The notes: a model not told the origin generated them from the sequence alone. Positions 7,093 through 13,842 are shown, numbered from the stretch's first letter. The stretch is DNA of 36,111 bases from Nocardia altamirensis NBRC 108246 (GCF_001612685.1 NZ_BDAY01000107.1:1-36111), one strand, 5' to 3'. A program made the numbers and translations.

Positions 7093-7275
7093 ATGGCCGA
7101 GAGTAATGACAGGCCAACGGTCCGACTGGTCACGCACTGCCGTCGATGTCACGGCTGGCTGGTCTCACCACCATCTGTGGCCGAAGGCATCGGTCCCACC
7201 TGCGCGGCTCGCGAGCGGGCCGAGGAACGCGCGAACGCCGCCCGCGAGTTGACGCTGTTCGACGTCGCAGCCTGA
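7093..7275 (+). CDS. Small DUF6011 (zinc-ribbon-like) protein
   Basis: A 60-residue protein matching DUF6011, a family of short proteins found widely in actinobacteria and their phages, of unknown function. Cys16-x2-Cys19-His20 and Cys37 within CRRCHGWLVSPPSVA and GIGPTC form the expected metal-binding knuckle. An Ala/Glu/Arg-rich helix and LTLFDVAA end the protein. ATG at 7093 follows GGAGGAG (about 7079-7085) at 7 nt; a longer in-frame start at 6886 adds only unstructured sequence. The last 30 or so bases of the gene and its stop are repeated twice more downstream in decayed form (7336-7371, 7382-7418), an unusual arrangement. Confidence 0.8.
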   Translation: MAESNDRPTVRLVTHCRRCHGWLVSPPSVAEGIGPTCAARERAEERANAARELTLFDVAA

Positions 7276-7478
7276 CCATCCGGCCCCCTCGACGCGAGCC
7301 CGCCGTCTGGCACGGTGTGCCGACGAGCGGTGTGCGCGAGTTGCCCCTGTTCGCGTCGCAGCCTGACCATCGGCCGATCACGCGGGTTGTGGCTGTCCGA
7401 CGTCGCGGTTTGACCATCGATCGACCACCCGGCTCCTCGACGCGAGCCGCCTTCCGGCGCGGTGTGCCGGCGAGTGGC
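7244..7478 (+). repeat. Tandem degraded copies of the DUF6011 gene 3' end
   Basis: A roughly 37-bp word covering the last codons, the stop and the next 6 bp of the DUF6011 gene (7244-7280) recurs at 7336-7371 and 7382-7418. All copies end TGACCATC. The DNA after copy 1 (about 7286-7335, starting CCCTCGACGCGAGC) recurs after copy 3 (about 7433-7478, starting TCCTCGACGCGAGC). So a composite unit of gene tail plus downstream flank was duplicated and then shortened. Copy 2 has lost one base, and copy 3 changes the stop context to GGTTTGACC. Confidence 0.8.
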
Positions 7479-7551
7479 ACATGGCTGCGGCAAAGTGCGA
7501 GAAGAACTCTCCGTGGTGTGCCACTCGTGGTTTCGAAGCGAGCGGAGTCGC

Positions 7552-7827
7552 GGCGAAGGGATCCGCCGGGAGGGACTCGCGGGGAGGGGACTCGCCGGAG
7601 CAGGGATCGCGGGGAACGGGGTCGCGGGAAGCAGGTTCGCAGGGAGGGTGTCGCGGGAAGCAGGTTCGCAGGGAGGGTGTCGCGGGGAGCGGGTTCCCGG
7701 TAGGAGATTCGCAGGGAGCGGGTTCCCGGTAGGAGATTCGCAGGGAGAAGGTTCGCGGGGAAGGAGGGTCGCCGGGAGGGGACTCGTGGGGAGCAGGGTC
7801 CCGGGAAGGGGATTCGCCGGGAGCAGG
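7552..7827. repeat. 15-bp minisatellite, block 1 (about 18 units)
   Basis: Purine-rich units of mostly 15 bp follow one another, with a rough consensus GGNTTCGCNGGGAGC. Some units are 13-16 bp. Neighbouring copies such as GGTTCGCAGGGAGGG and GGTTCCCGGTAGGAG occur as exact adjacent duplicates, which points to recent slippage. The minus-strand translation is a run of Pro/Leu pentapeptides (for example NLLPG, SLRTC). It is best read as a by-product of the period and not as a protein. Confidence 0.8.
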
Positions 7828-7860
7828 CAACACCGGCGGCGTGCTCGGAAATCGGCTCGC

Positions 7861-7969
7861 GGCGCCTCGACGGCCAATTTGACGCCGAGACCGTCAAATA
7901 CGGTCGCGGTGACCCGGTCGAGCCAGGCCCGCACCTGCTCGCGCAGGAACACCGCCCGCAGCTTCGCCG
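7861..7969 (-). pseudogene. Copy of the 3' end of the LysE-family gene inside the minisatellite
   Basis: These 109 bp match 9802-9910, the last 36 or so codons of the LysE-family gene, in the same orientation with only two mismatches. Weaker similarity extends about 15 bp further left, but the stop codon (TCA at 9798-9800) is changed in the copy. The right junction is at TTCGCCG, a word shared by the LysE gene and the minisatellite unit. This suggests joining by microhomology. The 5' part of the gene is absent, so the copy cannot encode a transporter. Confidence 0.9.
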
Positions 7970-8075
7970 GGAGGGGACTCGCCGGAAGCAGGGATCGCGG
8001 AAGCGGGGATCGCGGAAGCGGGGATCGCGGGAAGCGGGTTCGCCGGGAGCAGCGTCACAGGGAGCGGAATCGAAG
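7965..8075. repeat. 15-bp minisatellite, block 2
   Basis: The same repeat family resumes immediately after the captured LysE fragment. It includes near-identical 15-bp units of GGATCGCGGAAGCGG around 7988-8032, followed by more diverged units up to about 8075. Blocks 1 and 2 were probably one array before the insertion. Confidence 0.75.
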
Positions 8076-8144
8076 GGGGGTCCGGGAATGGAACGTCCGG
8101 GTCGATCAATCCCTCCCACTGAAACATACACCGGGGTGGTGGGC

Positions 8145-8175
8145 TTGCGGCAAGGCCCCGTGTGTGGCGCATACT
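8145..8175 (+). promoter_or_regulatory. Candidate promoter of the hydrolase/SRPBCC pair
   Basis: TTGCGG (8145-8150) and CATACT (8170-8175) are separated by 19 bp, an acceptable sigma-70-like arrangement. They lie about 55 bp upstream of the hydrolase start, outside the repeat region. No operator-like palindrome is evident. Confidence 0.4.
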
Positions 8176-8229
8176 CGCAGGCCGGAGCTGATGTGAGGGT
8201 CGCGGTGGTGCGCGGACAGGGAGGAAGAG

Positions 8230-9162
8230 ATGGCTGAGGAAACGGCTCGCGAGGTCGGTCCGTCGGGGCTCGACATCGTGTACGAGCGGTTCGGTGATCC
8301 GAGGATGCCGCCGGTGTTGCTGATCATGGGTGGCGGCGCGCAGATGATCAATTGGCCGGATGGGTTCTGTGTCGAGTTGGCCGATCGGGGGCTGTTCGTG
8401 ATTCGTTTCGACAGTCGCGACGCGGGCCGGTCGACGCATCTGTCCGATGCGGTGGCTGTCGATATCTATGCGGCGATGGCCGGGGATCTGTCGACCGCTG
8501 CCTACAACCTGTCGGATATGGCGGCCGACACCGTCGGTCTGCTGGACGCGCTGGGGTTGGGCAGTGCGCATCTTGTCGGCATGTCGATGGGCGGGATGAT
8601 CGCGCAGCTGGTGGCGGTCGAGTACCCGGATCGGGTGCGAACGTTGACCTCGATCAGCTCGACCACCGGCGATCGTGCGGTGGGACAGGCTGATCCGGGT
8701 GTGCTCGGATCGTTGGGGCCGCAGCCGACCGACCGCGCGGGGTATATCGAATGGCAGGTCCGCGCCTCGCGTGCGCTGGGTTCGCCTGGTTTCGAGTTCG
8801 ACGAGCAGGCGGTGGCCGCGCGTGCCGCGCTCAGCTATGACCGTGGCCACGATCCCGAGGCGATGATGCGGCATTTCGTCGCGGTCCTCGCGTCCGGTGA
8901 CCGGACCGCGCAATTGAAAACCGTGCGGATTCCGACGCTGGTGGTGCATGGCACCGCCGACCCCATGTGCGATGTCAGCGGTGGTCGAGCGACTGCGGCG
9001 GCGATCCCCGGCGCCGAACTGGTGACCTTCGACGGTATGGGCCACAATCTGCCACGCGAACTGTGGTCGACTCTTGCCGATCACATCGCCGCGCACACAG
9101 CCGGAACGGGACACGACTCCGGTAGCGGCACGCCCGTCCCGGATGGTTCGATCACTGCATGA
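8230..9162 (+). CDS. Alpha/beta fold hydrolase
   Basis: A 310-residue alpha/beta hydrolase resembling the methylesterase/haloperoxidase-like group that includes RdmC. The nucleophile elbow is GMSMGG with Ser119; the acid is Asp244 (HGTADPM) and the base His272 (GMGHNLP). The oxyanion segment LLIMGGGAQ lies at 30-38, and FDSRDAGRS (60-68) is the usual strand-4 motif. About 20 residues rich in Gly/Ser/Thr trail the fold. ATG at 8230 follows GGGAGGAAGAG with good spacing. The TGA overlaps the next ATG by 4 bp (ATGA, 9159-9162), so it should be translated with the SRPBCC protein. The substrate is not predictable. Confidence 0.85.
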   Translation: MAEETAREVGPSGLDIVYERFGDPRMPPVLLIMGGGAQMINWPDGFCVELADRGLFVIRFDSRDAGRSTHLSDAVAVDIYAAMAGDLSTAAYNLSDMAADTVGLLDALGLGSAHLVGMSMGGMIAQLVAVEYPDRVRTLTSISSTTGDRAVGQADPGVLGSLGPQPTDRAGYIEWQVRASRALGSPGFEFDEQAVAARAALSYDRGHDPEAMMRHFVAVLASGDRTAQLKTVRIPTLVVHGTADPMCDVSGGRATAAAIPGAELVTFDGMGHNLPRELWSTLADHIAAHTAGTGHDSGSGTPVPDGSITA

Positions 9163-9617
9163 CCGACAACATCGACGCTCCCCGTGTCGTCTCCGCCAGC
9201 CGCGATATCGCCGCCGACCCGGCGCGGATCTTCGAGCTGATCGCCGATCCCGCCAAACAGCCGCTGTGGGACGGCAACGACAACCTCGCCGAAGCCGCTG
9301 CGGGGCAACGCGTTCACAGTGTCGGCACAGTGTTCGCCATGACTCTCACCAAGGGCACCGTTCGCGAGAACCATGTCGTCGAATTCGAGGAAGCCCGCCG
9401 CATCGCCTGGCTCCCCGCCGAACCGGCCCAGCGGCCACCAGGACACCTGTGGCGCTGGGAACTCGCGCCGGTCGACGACACCCACACCCGCGTCACACAC
9501 ACCTACGACTGGACCGGCCTCACCGACGAAAAGCGGGTGCCGCGTGCGCTTTCCATCACCTCCGACACACTCCGGGCCTCGATAGACCGCCTGGCGGACC
9601 TCGCCGAACGCGGCTGA
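9159..9617 (+). CDS. SRPBCC family protein
   Basis: A 152-residue START/Bet v1-like fold protein, expected to form a hydrophobic ligand pocket. The opening SASRDIAADPARIFELIADP and the mid-section WLPAEPAQRP...LWRWELAPV are typical of the polyketide-cyclase/dehydrase-like subfamily. It is full length. The start overlaps the hydrolase stop (ATGA), so expression is coupled, and the two may act on the same hydrophobic ester or aromatic compound; that is inference. An inverted repeat at 9625-9659 follows as a likely terminator. Confidence 0.8.
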   Translation: MTDNIDAPRVVSASRDIAADPARIFELIADPAKQPLWDGNDNLAEAAAGQRVHSVGTVFAMTLTKGTVRENHVVEFEEARRIAWLPAEPAQRPPGHLWRWELAPVDDTHTRVTHTYDWTGLTDEKRVPRALSITSDTLRASIDRLADLAERG

Positions 9618-9624
9618 CATGAAG

Positions 9625-9659
9625 CCGGTGCCGGTTGGTTCATCCCCGGCCGGCACCGG
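9625..9659 (+). terminator. Candidate terminator after the SRPBCC gene
   Basis: CCGGTGCCGG (9625-9634) is the exact reverse complement of 9650-9659, with a 15-nt loop, starting 8 bp after the stop codon. No T-run follows, as is usual in high-GC actinobacteria. Confidence 0.5.
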
Positions 9660-9797
9660 GCGACGTCAACGACAGGCAGAAAGTCCAACGGTGGCGCACC
9701 CCGACGCCTGCTGATCGCGGGCGTGACTTCGGCGAATAGCACGGTGGCTCCGAGGGTTTGAGCGCAGGCGGTCGTCGCGGCTCAGTGGAGATTCGGC

Positions 9798-10418
9798 TCA
9801 GGGCGCCTCGACGGCCAATTTGACGCCGAGACCGACAAATACGGTCGCGGTGACCCGGTCGAGCCAGGCCCGCACCCGCTCGCGCAGGAACACCGCCCGC
9901 AGCTTCGCCGCAAGCACCAGCAGACCGCTCATCCACAGCAGGCCGATCGCCACGTGGATCGCCACGAGTCCCGCGCCCCACACGATCGAACCCGCCGGAA
10001 TGAACTGGGGCAGCAAGCTCATGTAGAACACACCGACCTTCGGGTTGAGCAGGTTGGTCACCAGCCCCGCACGGAACGCCGACCGCGACTGCGGGTCGAC
10101 ACCGGTAGGCAGCTCATCGGACTGCTTGCGCTGCAAGCTCTTCCACAGCGCCGATCCGCCCAACCAGATCAGGTACGCCGCCCCGGCGATCCGGACGATC
10201 TCGTACGCGAGGTGTGAGGCGGTGAGCACGGCGGTCAATCCCGCGATGCTCGCCGAGCCCCACACCAAACAACCTACGTTGATTCCGAGCAGGGCCAGGA
10301 GCCCGGCCCGCCACCCACCGAGCACCGCGTGCCGCAGCATGAGCATCGTGTCCAGACCGGGCACCATGACCGCGAGCAGAGCGACGACAACGAACCCGAG
10401 CAACAATCCATCCGACAT
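9798..10418 (-). CDS. LysE/RhtB family amino-acid exporter
   Basis: A 206-residue, about six-helix inner-membrane protein of the LysE/RhtB superfamily, which exports amino acids and derivatives by proton exchange. The N-terminal motif AVMVPGLDTMLMLRH contains the conserved PGxD, and the central motif NLLNPKVGVFYMSLLPQF is diagnostic. A polar loop (about residues 96-116) separates helices 3 and 4. ATG at 10418 is preferred; an in-frame GTG two codons earlier (10424) is possible. It lies 42 bp downstream of the D-Ala-D-Ala ligase on the same strand, making it the third gene of an HxlR-ligase-exporter operon. Alanine or a dipeptide is a reasonable guess for cargo. Its last 36 codons are duplicated at 7861-7969. 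Confidence 0.9.
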   Translation of the reverse strand: MSDGLLLGFVVVALLAVMVPGLDTMLMLRHAVLGGWRAGLLALLGINVGCLVWGSASIAGLTAVLTASHLAYEIVRIAGAAYLIWLGGSALWKSLQRKQSDELPTGVDPQSRSAFRAGLVTNLLNPKVGVFYMSLLPQFIPAGSIVWGAGLVAIHVAIGLLWMSGLLVLAAKLRAVFLRERVRAWLDRVTATVFVGLGVKLAVEAP

Positions 10419-10460
10419 GCCCACATTCCAGCACCGAACCCCGGTGATCGGAAACCGAAA

Positions 10461-11426
10461 TCAGCCGGCGAGGCGGACGATCTCCTGGCAGAGCGTGGGA
10501 AAGCTCCATCCCGCGGCGCGGGCCGCCAGTGGCAGCAGGCTCGCCTTCGCCAGCCCGGGCAGGGAATTGACCTCGAGCACGCGCGGCGTGCCAGCGGCGT
10601 CGAGCATCATGTCGACCCGGGCGTAGGAGTTGTCGCCGAATCCCAGTGCCGCCGTGGATTTCCTGGCGAGTGTGAGGAGCTGGTCGGTGAGCGCGTCGTC
10701 GATGGGCGCGGGGCAGATCTCGCGCGAGCGGCCGATCTGATACTTCGCCTCGTACCCGAACCAGCCCTCGCCCGGTTCGATCAACACGGGCGGCAACGCT
10801 TGTGCGCCAACGATTCCCACGGTGAATTCCGGCCCGGGCAGGAACTCCTCGACCAGGACCGGGCCTTCGATCCGCGCGATGGCCGCCTCGACTTCGCCGG
10901 CGTCGCCGCAGCGGTAGACCTCAAGGCTCGATCCGCCGAGCGCGGGCTTGACGATCCAGTTCGCACCGTCGGGCAGCGGTTGATCGGGCAGCGGTGACCG
11001 GGGGACAGGCACCGCGGCCGCCGCCAGCGCGGCGATCGTGTCTATCTTGTTCCAGGACAACGCCATTGCCGCGGAACCGACACCGGTGCTCGGTATCCCG
11101 CGTGCTTCCAGCAGCGCTTTGAGCTCACCGGATTCTCCGATACCACCATGCAGGGCCAAGAAGACCACATCGCCGTCGAGGCTGCCCAGGAACGCGTCGT
11201 TGTGCATGGTGGACCGGAAGGCGATCTCGAGCCGCTTGGCCTCGGATTCCGGCGGTGCGGCCTCGGCAATATGCGCGTCGAACGCGGCGGGCTGCGGCCA
11301 CACCGCAGGATCCACCTCGTCGACGGCGTAACCCAGGCTGCGGAATGCGGAGGCGACGGCGGCGCCGGACGCGGCCGAGACGGCGCGTTCGTTGCTTTCG
11401 CCGCCACCGAGCACGGTGATCTTCAG
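10461..11426 (-). CDS. ddl: D-alanine--D-alanine ligase family protein with CTG start
   Basis: A 321-residue ATP-grasp ligase, expected to join two D-alanines for peptidoglycan. The N-terminal GGGESNER carries Glu13, His93 lies in LHGGIGE, and Lys127 and Lys160 (WIVKP) bind ATP. Ser166/Ser167 (GGSS) and Tyr225 (YEAKY) complete the substrate triad, with Asp272, Glu285 and Asn287 (LEVNSLPG) as metal ligands. Tyr in YEAKY favours D-Ala over D-lactate. The only ATG/GTG/TTG near the N-terminus is GTG 11414, which would remove LKIT, part of the first beta-strand. CTG at 11426 instead gives LKITVLGGG, sits 7 nt after AGGGAA, and overlaps the regulator stop as CTGA. I therefore start there. Alternatively it is an L-amino-acid ligase relative. 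Confidence 0.8.
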   Translation of the reverse strand: MKITVLGGGESNERAVSAASGAAVASAFRSLGYAVDEVDPAVWPQPAAFDAHIAEAAPPESEAKRLEIAFRSTMHNDAFLGSLDGDVVFLALHGGIGESGELKALLEARGIPSTGVGSAAMALSWNKIDTIAALAAAAVPVPRSPLPDQPLPDGANWIVKPALGGSSLEVYRCGDAGEVEAAIARIEGPVLVEEFLPGPEFTVGIVGAQALPPVLIEPGEGWFGYEAKYQIGRSREICPAPIDDALTDQLLTLARKSTAALGFGDNSYARVDMMLDAAGTPRVLEVNSLPGLAKASLLPLAARAAGWSFPTLCQEIVRLAG

Positions 11427-12037
11427 TGCGGTTTCCCTTCGTGTGACCGACCGCGAAAGTCAGTGTCTGCGTTGACGATGTCGGCAAGTGGCCGCGCGCC
11501 GGTGGCTACCTCGGTCGCGCTTGTCAGGTCCAGGTGGAGTTCGAGATCGGCCTCGTCGGCGGGGCCGTCGTGGTGGCTGATGCCGTCCTCGCCGATCAGG
11601 TAGTGGAAGGCGCTCTCGCCGATGTGCACCGTGACGGTCCCTTTCGGCACCAGCTCGGCGACGGCGCGTCCCAACGGCAGCGCGAACCAGTGCGCGCGCA
11701 CCGCGTCGGTGGGCTGGCGCTCGTTGAGAAGTGTTGTGCCCCACACTGATAGCGCGTCGAGCACGGGCCGAAGCGAGCTGCCTGCCTCGGTGAGTTCATA
11801 CACCGTGGTCGCCGCGCGCGGTCCGGTGCGGCGGCGGGTGAGGACGCCGTCCTGTTCGAGCTCTTTGAGGCGGGCGGCCAGCACATCGGTGCTGATCCCG
11901 GGCAGATCGGCGAACAGGTCGCTGTAGCGGCGTGGCCCGGAACTCAATTCGCGGATCATCAGCAGATTCCATCGATCGCCGACGACGTCGAGGGCGCGGC
12001 TGACGGCGCAGTAGTGGGCGTAGCTTCGGCGTGGCAC
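11423..12037 (-). CDS. HxlR family regulator with C-terminal SCP2-like domain
   Basis: A 204-residue regulator. Residues 1-100 form the HxlR winged helix, with CAVSRALDVVGDRWNLLMIREL (Cys10) and the recognition helix and wing up to YELTEAG. Residues 115-195 resemble the sterol-carrier-protein-2-like domain found fused to some actinobacterial HxlR proteins, a likely ligand pocket. GTG at 12037 follows a -10 TACAGT (complement of 12044-12049) by 6 nt, so translation is probably leaderless. Its stop overlaps the ligase start (CTGA). The two palindromes at 12058-12094 lie just upstream and are the natural operators, controlling this operon and the divergent aminotransferase. Confidence 0.85.
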   Translation of the reverse strand: MPRRSYAHYCAVSRALDVVGDRWNLLMIRELSSGPRRYSDLFADLPGISTDVLAARLKELEQDGVLTRRRTGPRAATTVYELTEAGSSLRPVLDALSVWGTTLLNERQPTDAVRAHWFALPLGRAVAELVPKGTVTVHIGESAFHYLIGEDGISHHDGPADEADLELHLDLTSATEVATGARPLADIVNADTDFRGRSHEGKPH

Positions 12038-12057
12038 GGGTCCACTGTAACGAAGCG

Positions 12058-12094
12058 CTTGGAAATTCCAAGTGCAAACTTGGAACTTCCAAGT
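12058..12094. promoter_or_regulatory. Twin HxlR operators, 21 bp apart
   Basis: CTTGGAAATTCCAAG (12058-12072) and ACTTGGAACTTCCAAGT (12078-12094) are both perfect palindromes about a single central base and share the core CTTGGAA-N-TTCCAAG. Their centres (12065 and 12086) are 21 bp apart, two helical turns, so two dimers would sit on one face of the DNA. They lie between the HxlR promoter -10 (12044-12049) and the aminotransferase leader. A TAGAGT at 12094-12099 could be the aminotransferase -10. Confidence 0.8.
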
Positions 12095-12129
12095 AGAGTG
12101 AGCGGCGTCCGCACCGAGAAGGGATGTTC

Positions 12130-13341
12130 ATGCAGGTCAAGCAGTCGAGCAAGTTGTCGGGTGTCTCGTACGAGATCCGCGGTCCGGTCGCCGAGCAGGC
12201 CGCACGGCTCGAAGCCGAGGGACACCATGTGGTGAAGCTCAACACAGGCAACCCGTTGCTGTTCGGGTTCGAGGCCCCCGCCGGGATCCTGCAGGACATC
12301 GTCCGGAATCTGCCCGGCTCGATGGGCTATTCCTCGTCGAAGGGGCTGCTGTCGGCGCGGCGCGCGGTCGTGCAGTACTACCAGAGCCTCGGCGTCGAAG
12401 GGGTGGACGTCGAGGAGGTGTTCCTCGGCAACGGCGTTTCCGAACTGATCATGATGGCGATGACGGCGCTGCTGGAGAACGGCGACGAAGTGCTCGTCCC
12501 TGCCCCTGACTTCCCGCTGTGGACCGCGGCGACCGCGCTCAACGGCGGCCGGCCCGTGCACTACCTGTGTGACGAGGGCGCGGACTGGTATCCGGACGTG
12601 GCCGACATCGCCTCGAAGATCACCGACCGCACCCGGGCGATCGCGATCATCAACCCGAACAACCCCACCGGCGCGGTCTACCCGCCCGAGGTGCTGCGCG
12701 AGATCCTCGAGATCGCGCGCAGGCACAACCTCGTGGTGTTCGCCGACGAGATCTACGACAAGATCTACTACGACGGCCTCGAGCACACCGCGGTCGCCTC
12801 ACTCGCCCCGGATCTGTTGTGCGTCACCTTCTCTGGGTTGTCGAAGTCCTACCGCTGCGCCGGATTGCGTTCGGGGTGGATGGTCGTCTCGGGCCCGACC
12901 CAGCACGCGGAGAACTATCTCGAGGGCCTCACGATGCTCGCCGGTCTGCGGCTGTGCTCGAATGTGCCTGGCCAGCAGGCGATTCAGGCTGCCCTCGGTG
13001 GGCATCAGAGCATCTACGACCTCACTCTGCCCGGCGGACGGCTGCGCGAACAACGCGACCGCGCCTGGGAAGCGCTCAACGCCATCCCCGGGGTCTCCTG
13101 CGTGAAACCCAAGGGCGCGATCTACGCCTTTCCGCGCATCGACCTCGAGATGTATCCGATCCGCGACGACGAGCAGTTCGTCCTGGATCTGCTGCTGCAG
13201 GAGAAGATCCACATCGTGCAGGGCACCGGCTTCAATTACCCACGCCCCGACCACTTCCGGATCCTGACCCTGCCGCACGCGGACGATCTGGAAGCCATCA
13301 TCGAACGCATCGGCCGCTTCCTCGCCACCTATCGCCCATAG
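12130..13341 (+). CDS. alaA: Alanine aminotransferase (AlaA-like, PLP-dependent)
   Basis: A 403-residue fold-type I aminotransferase closely resembling E. coli AlaA along its whole length, for example SSKLSGVSYEIRGP, IINPNNPTGAVY, FADEIYDKI and GGRLREQRDRAWE. AlaA makes L-alanine from pyruvate with glutamate as donor. The PLP lysine is Lys239 in SGLSKSYR, with Asn177, Asp206 and Tyr209 in the cofactor pocket. ATG at 12130 is chosen because AAGGG at 12119-12123 lies 6 nt upstream; ATG at 12124 is too close to that site. It is divergent from an HxlR-ligase-exporter operon with shared operators, which supports a role in local alanine supply. Confidence 0.9.
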   Translation: MQVKQSSKLSGVSYEIRGPVAEQAARLEAEGHHVVKLNTGNPLLFGFEAPAGILQDIVRNLPGSMGYSSSKGLLSARRAVVQYYQSLGVEGVDVEEVFLGNGVSELIMMAMTALLENGDEVLVPAPDFPLWTAATALNGGRPVHYLCDEGADWYPDVADIASKITDRTRAIAIINPNNPTGAVYPPEVLREILEIARRHNLVVFADEIYDKIYYDGLEHTAVASLAPDLLCVTFSGLSKSYRCAGLRSGWMVVSGPTQHAENYLEGLTMLAGLRLCSNVPGQQAIQAALGGHQSIYDLTLPGGRLREQRDRAWEALNAIPGVSCVKPKGAIYAFPRIDLEMYPIRDDEQFVLDLLLQEKIHIVQGTGFNYPRPDHFRILTLPHADDLEAIIERIGRFLATYRP

Positions 13342-13370
13342 CCGCCCGGGTCATGATCAACGGGCCATGG

Positions 13371-13376
13371 CATGAT
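13371..13376 (+). promoter_or_regulatory. Probable -10 of a leaderless GNAT transcript
   Basis: CATGAT lies 7 nt before the ATG at 13384, the spacing seen for other leaderless genes in this window. The first base departs from TANNNT, so confidence is modest. A similar CATGAT stands 6 nt before the GTG of the LLM gene at 33478. Confidence 0.35.
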
Positions 13377-13383
13377 GCTCGCG

Positions 13384-13842
13384 ATGTCTGACCAGCTCCG
13401 GATCCGCCCCGCCACCGCTGCCGATTACGACGCCATTGCGAACGTGGTCGACGCATGGTGGCAGCGGCCGGTGACGGCGGCGGTCCCGCGGTTGTTCCTC
13501 GATCACTTCGCAGGCACCAGTCTCATCGCCGAGCGCGACAGTCGCCTGATCGGCTTTCTCGTCGGCTTTCTGTCGCCGCACGAACCGAATACCGCCTACA
13601 TCCACTTCGTCGGCGTGAATCCCCGGCATCGGGGCAAGGGGCTGGCGCGAGATCTGTACGACAGGTTCATCACGCTCGCCAGGGCCGCGGACCGGCAGGT
13701 CGTCAAGGCGATCACCAGTCCGGGCAATCAGGGCTCGGTCGCCTTCCATCGTGCGCTCGGTTTCACCGTCGTCGGCCCGGTCCGCGACTACAACGGGCCC
13801 GGCCGGGACATGATGACGTTCGAGTTGTCGCTGAGCTCGTAA
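13384..13842 (+). CDS. GNAT family N-acetyltransferase
   Basis: A 152-residue acetyl-CoA-dependent N-acetyltransferase. Motif A, with the pyrophosphate-binding loop RHRGKGLA (81-88), follows the strand AYIHFVGVNP. Motif B contains NQGSVAFHRALGF (115-127), the usual helix before the last strands. The N-terminus RIRPATAADYDAI is classic for the family. Of three in-frame ATGs, the one at 13384 best fits the fold and has a -10-like box 7 nt upstream. The acceptor substrate is unknown. It follows alaA by 42 bp on the same strand and might be partly cotranscribed with it. Confidence 0.85.
   Translation: MSDQLRIRPATAADYDAIANVVDAWWQRPVTAAVPRLFLDHFAGTSLIAERDSRLIGFLVGFLSPHEPNTAYIHFVGVNPRHRGKGLARDLYDRFITLARAADRQVVKAITSPGNQGSVAFHRALGFTVVGPVRDYNGPGRDMMTFELSLSS

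Larger units (their letters stand above)
7276..8144. other. 869-bp gene-free spacer with minisatellite and captured gene fragment
   Basis: No gene is supported here. The spacer contains, in order, degraded copies of the DUF6011 3' end, a first minisatellite block (about 7552-7827), a 109-bp copy of the LysE-family gene 3' end (7861-7969), and a second minisatellite block (about 7965-8075). Long frames exist on both strands because the 15-bp period is divisible by three. Confidence 0.7.

Noticed and set aside
7149..7952. Chimeric protein of LysE C-terminus plus pentapeptide repeats
   Set aside because: The frame is open, but its start is an internal GTG without a ribosome-binding site or promoter. 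The repeats are explained by the 15-bp period. It is mentioned as a finding but not annotated as a gene.
7894..9114. 406-codon minus-strand frame over the hydrolase gene
   Set aside because: It is a shadow of the alpha/beta hydrolase, continued by the frame-neutral minisatellite.
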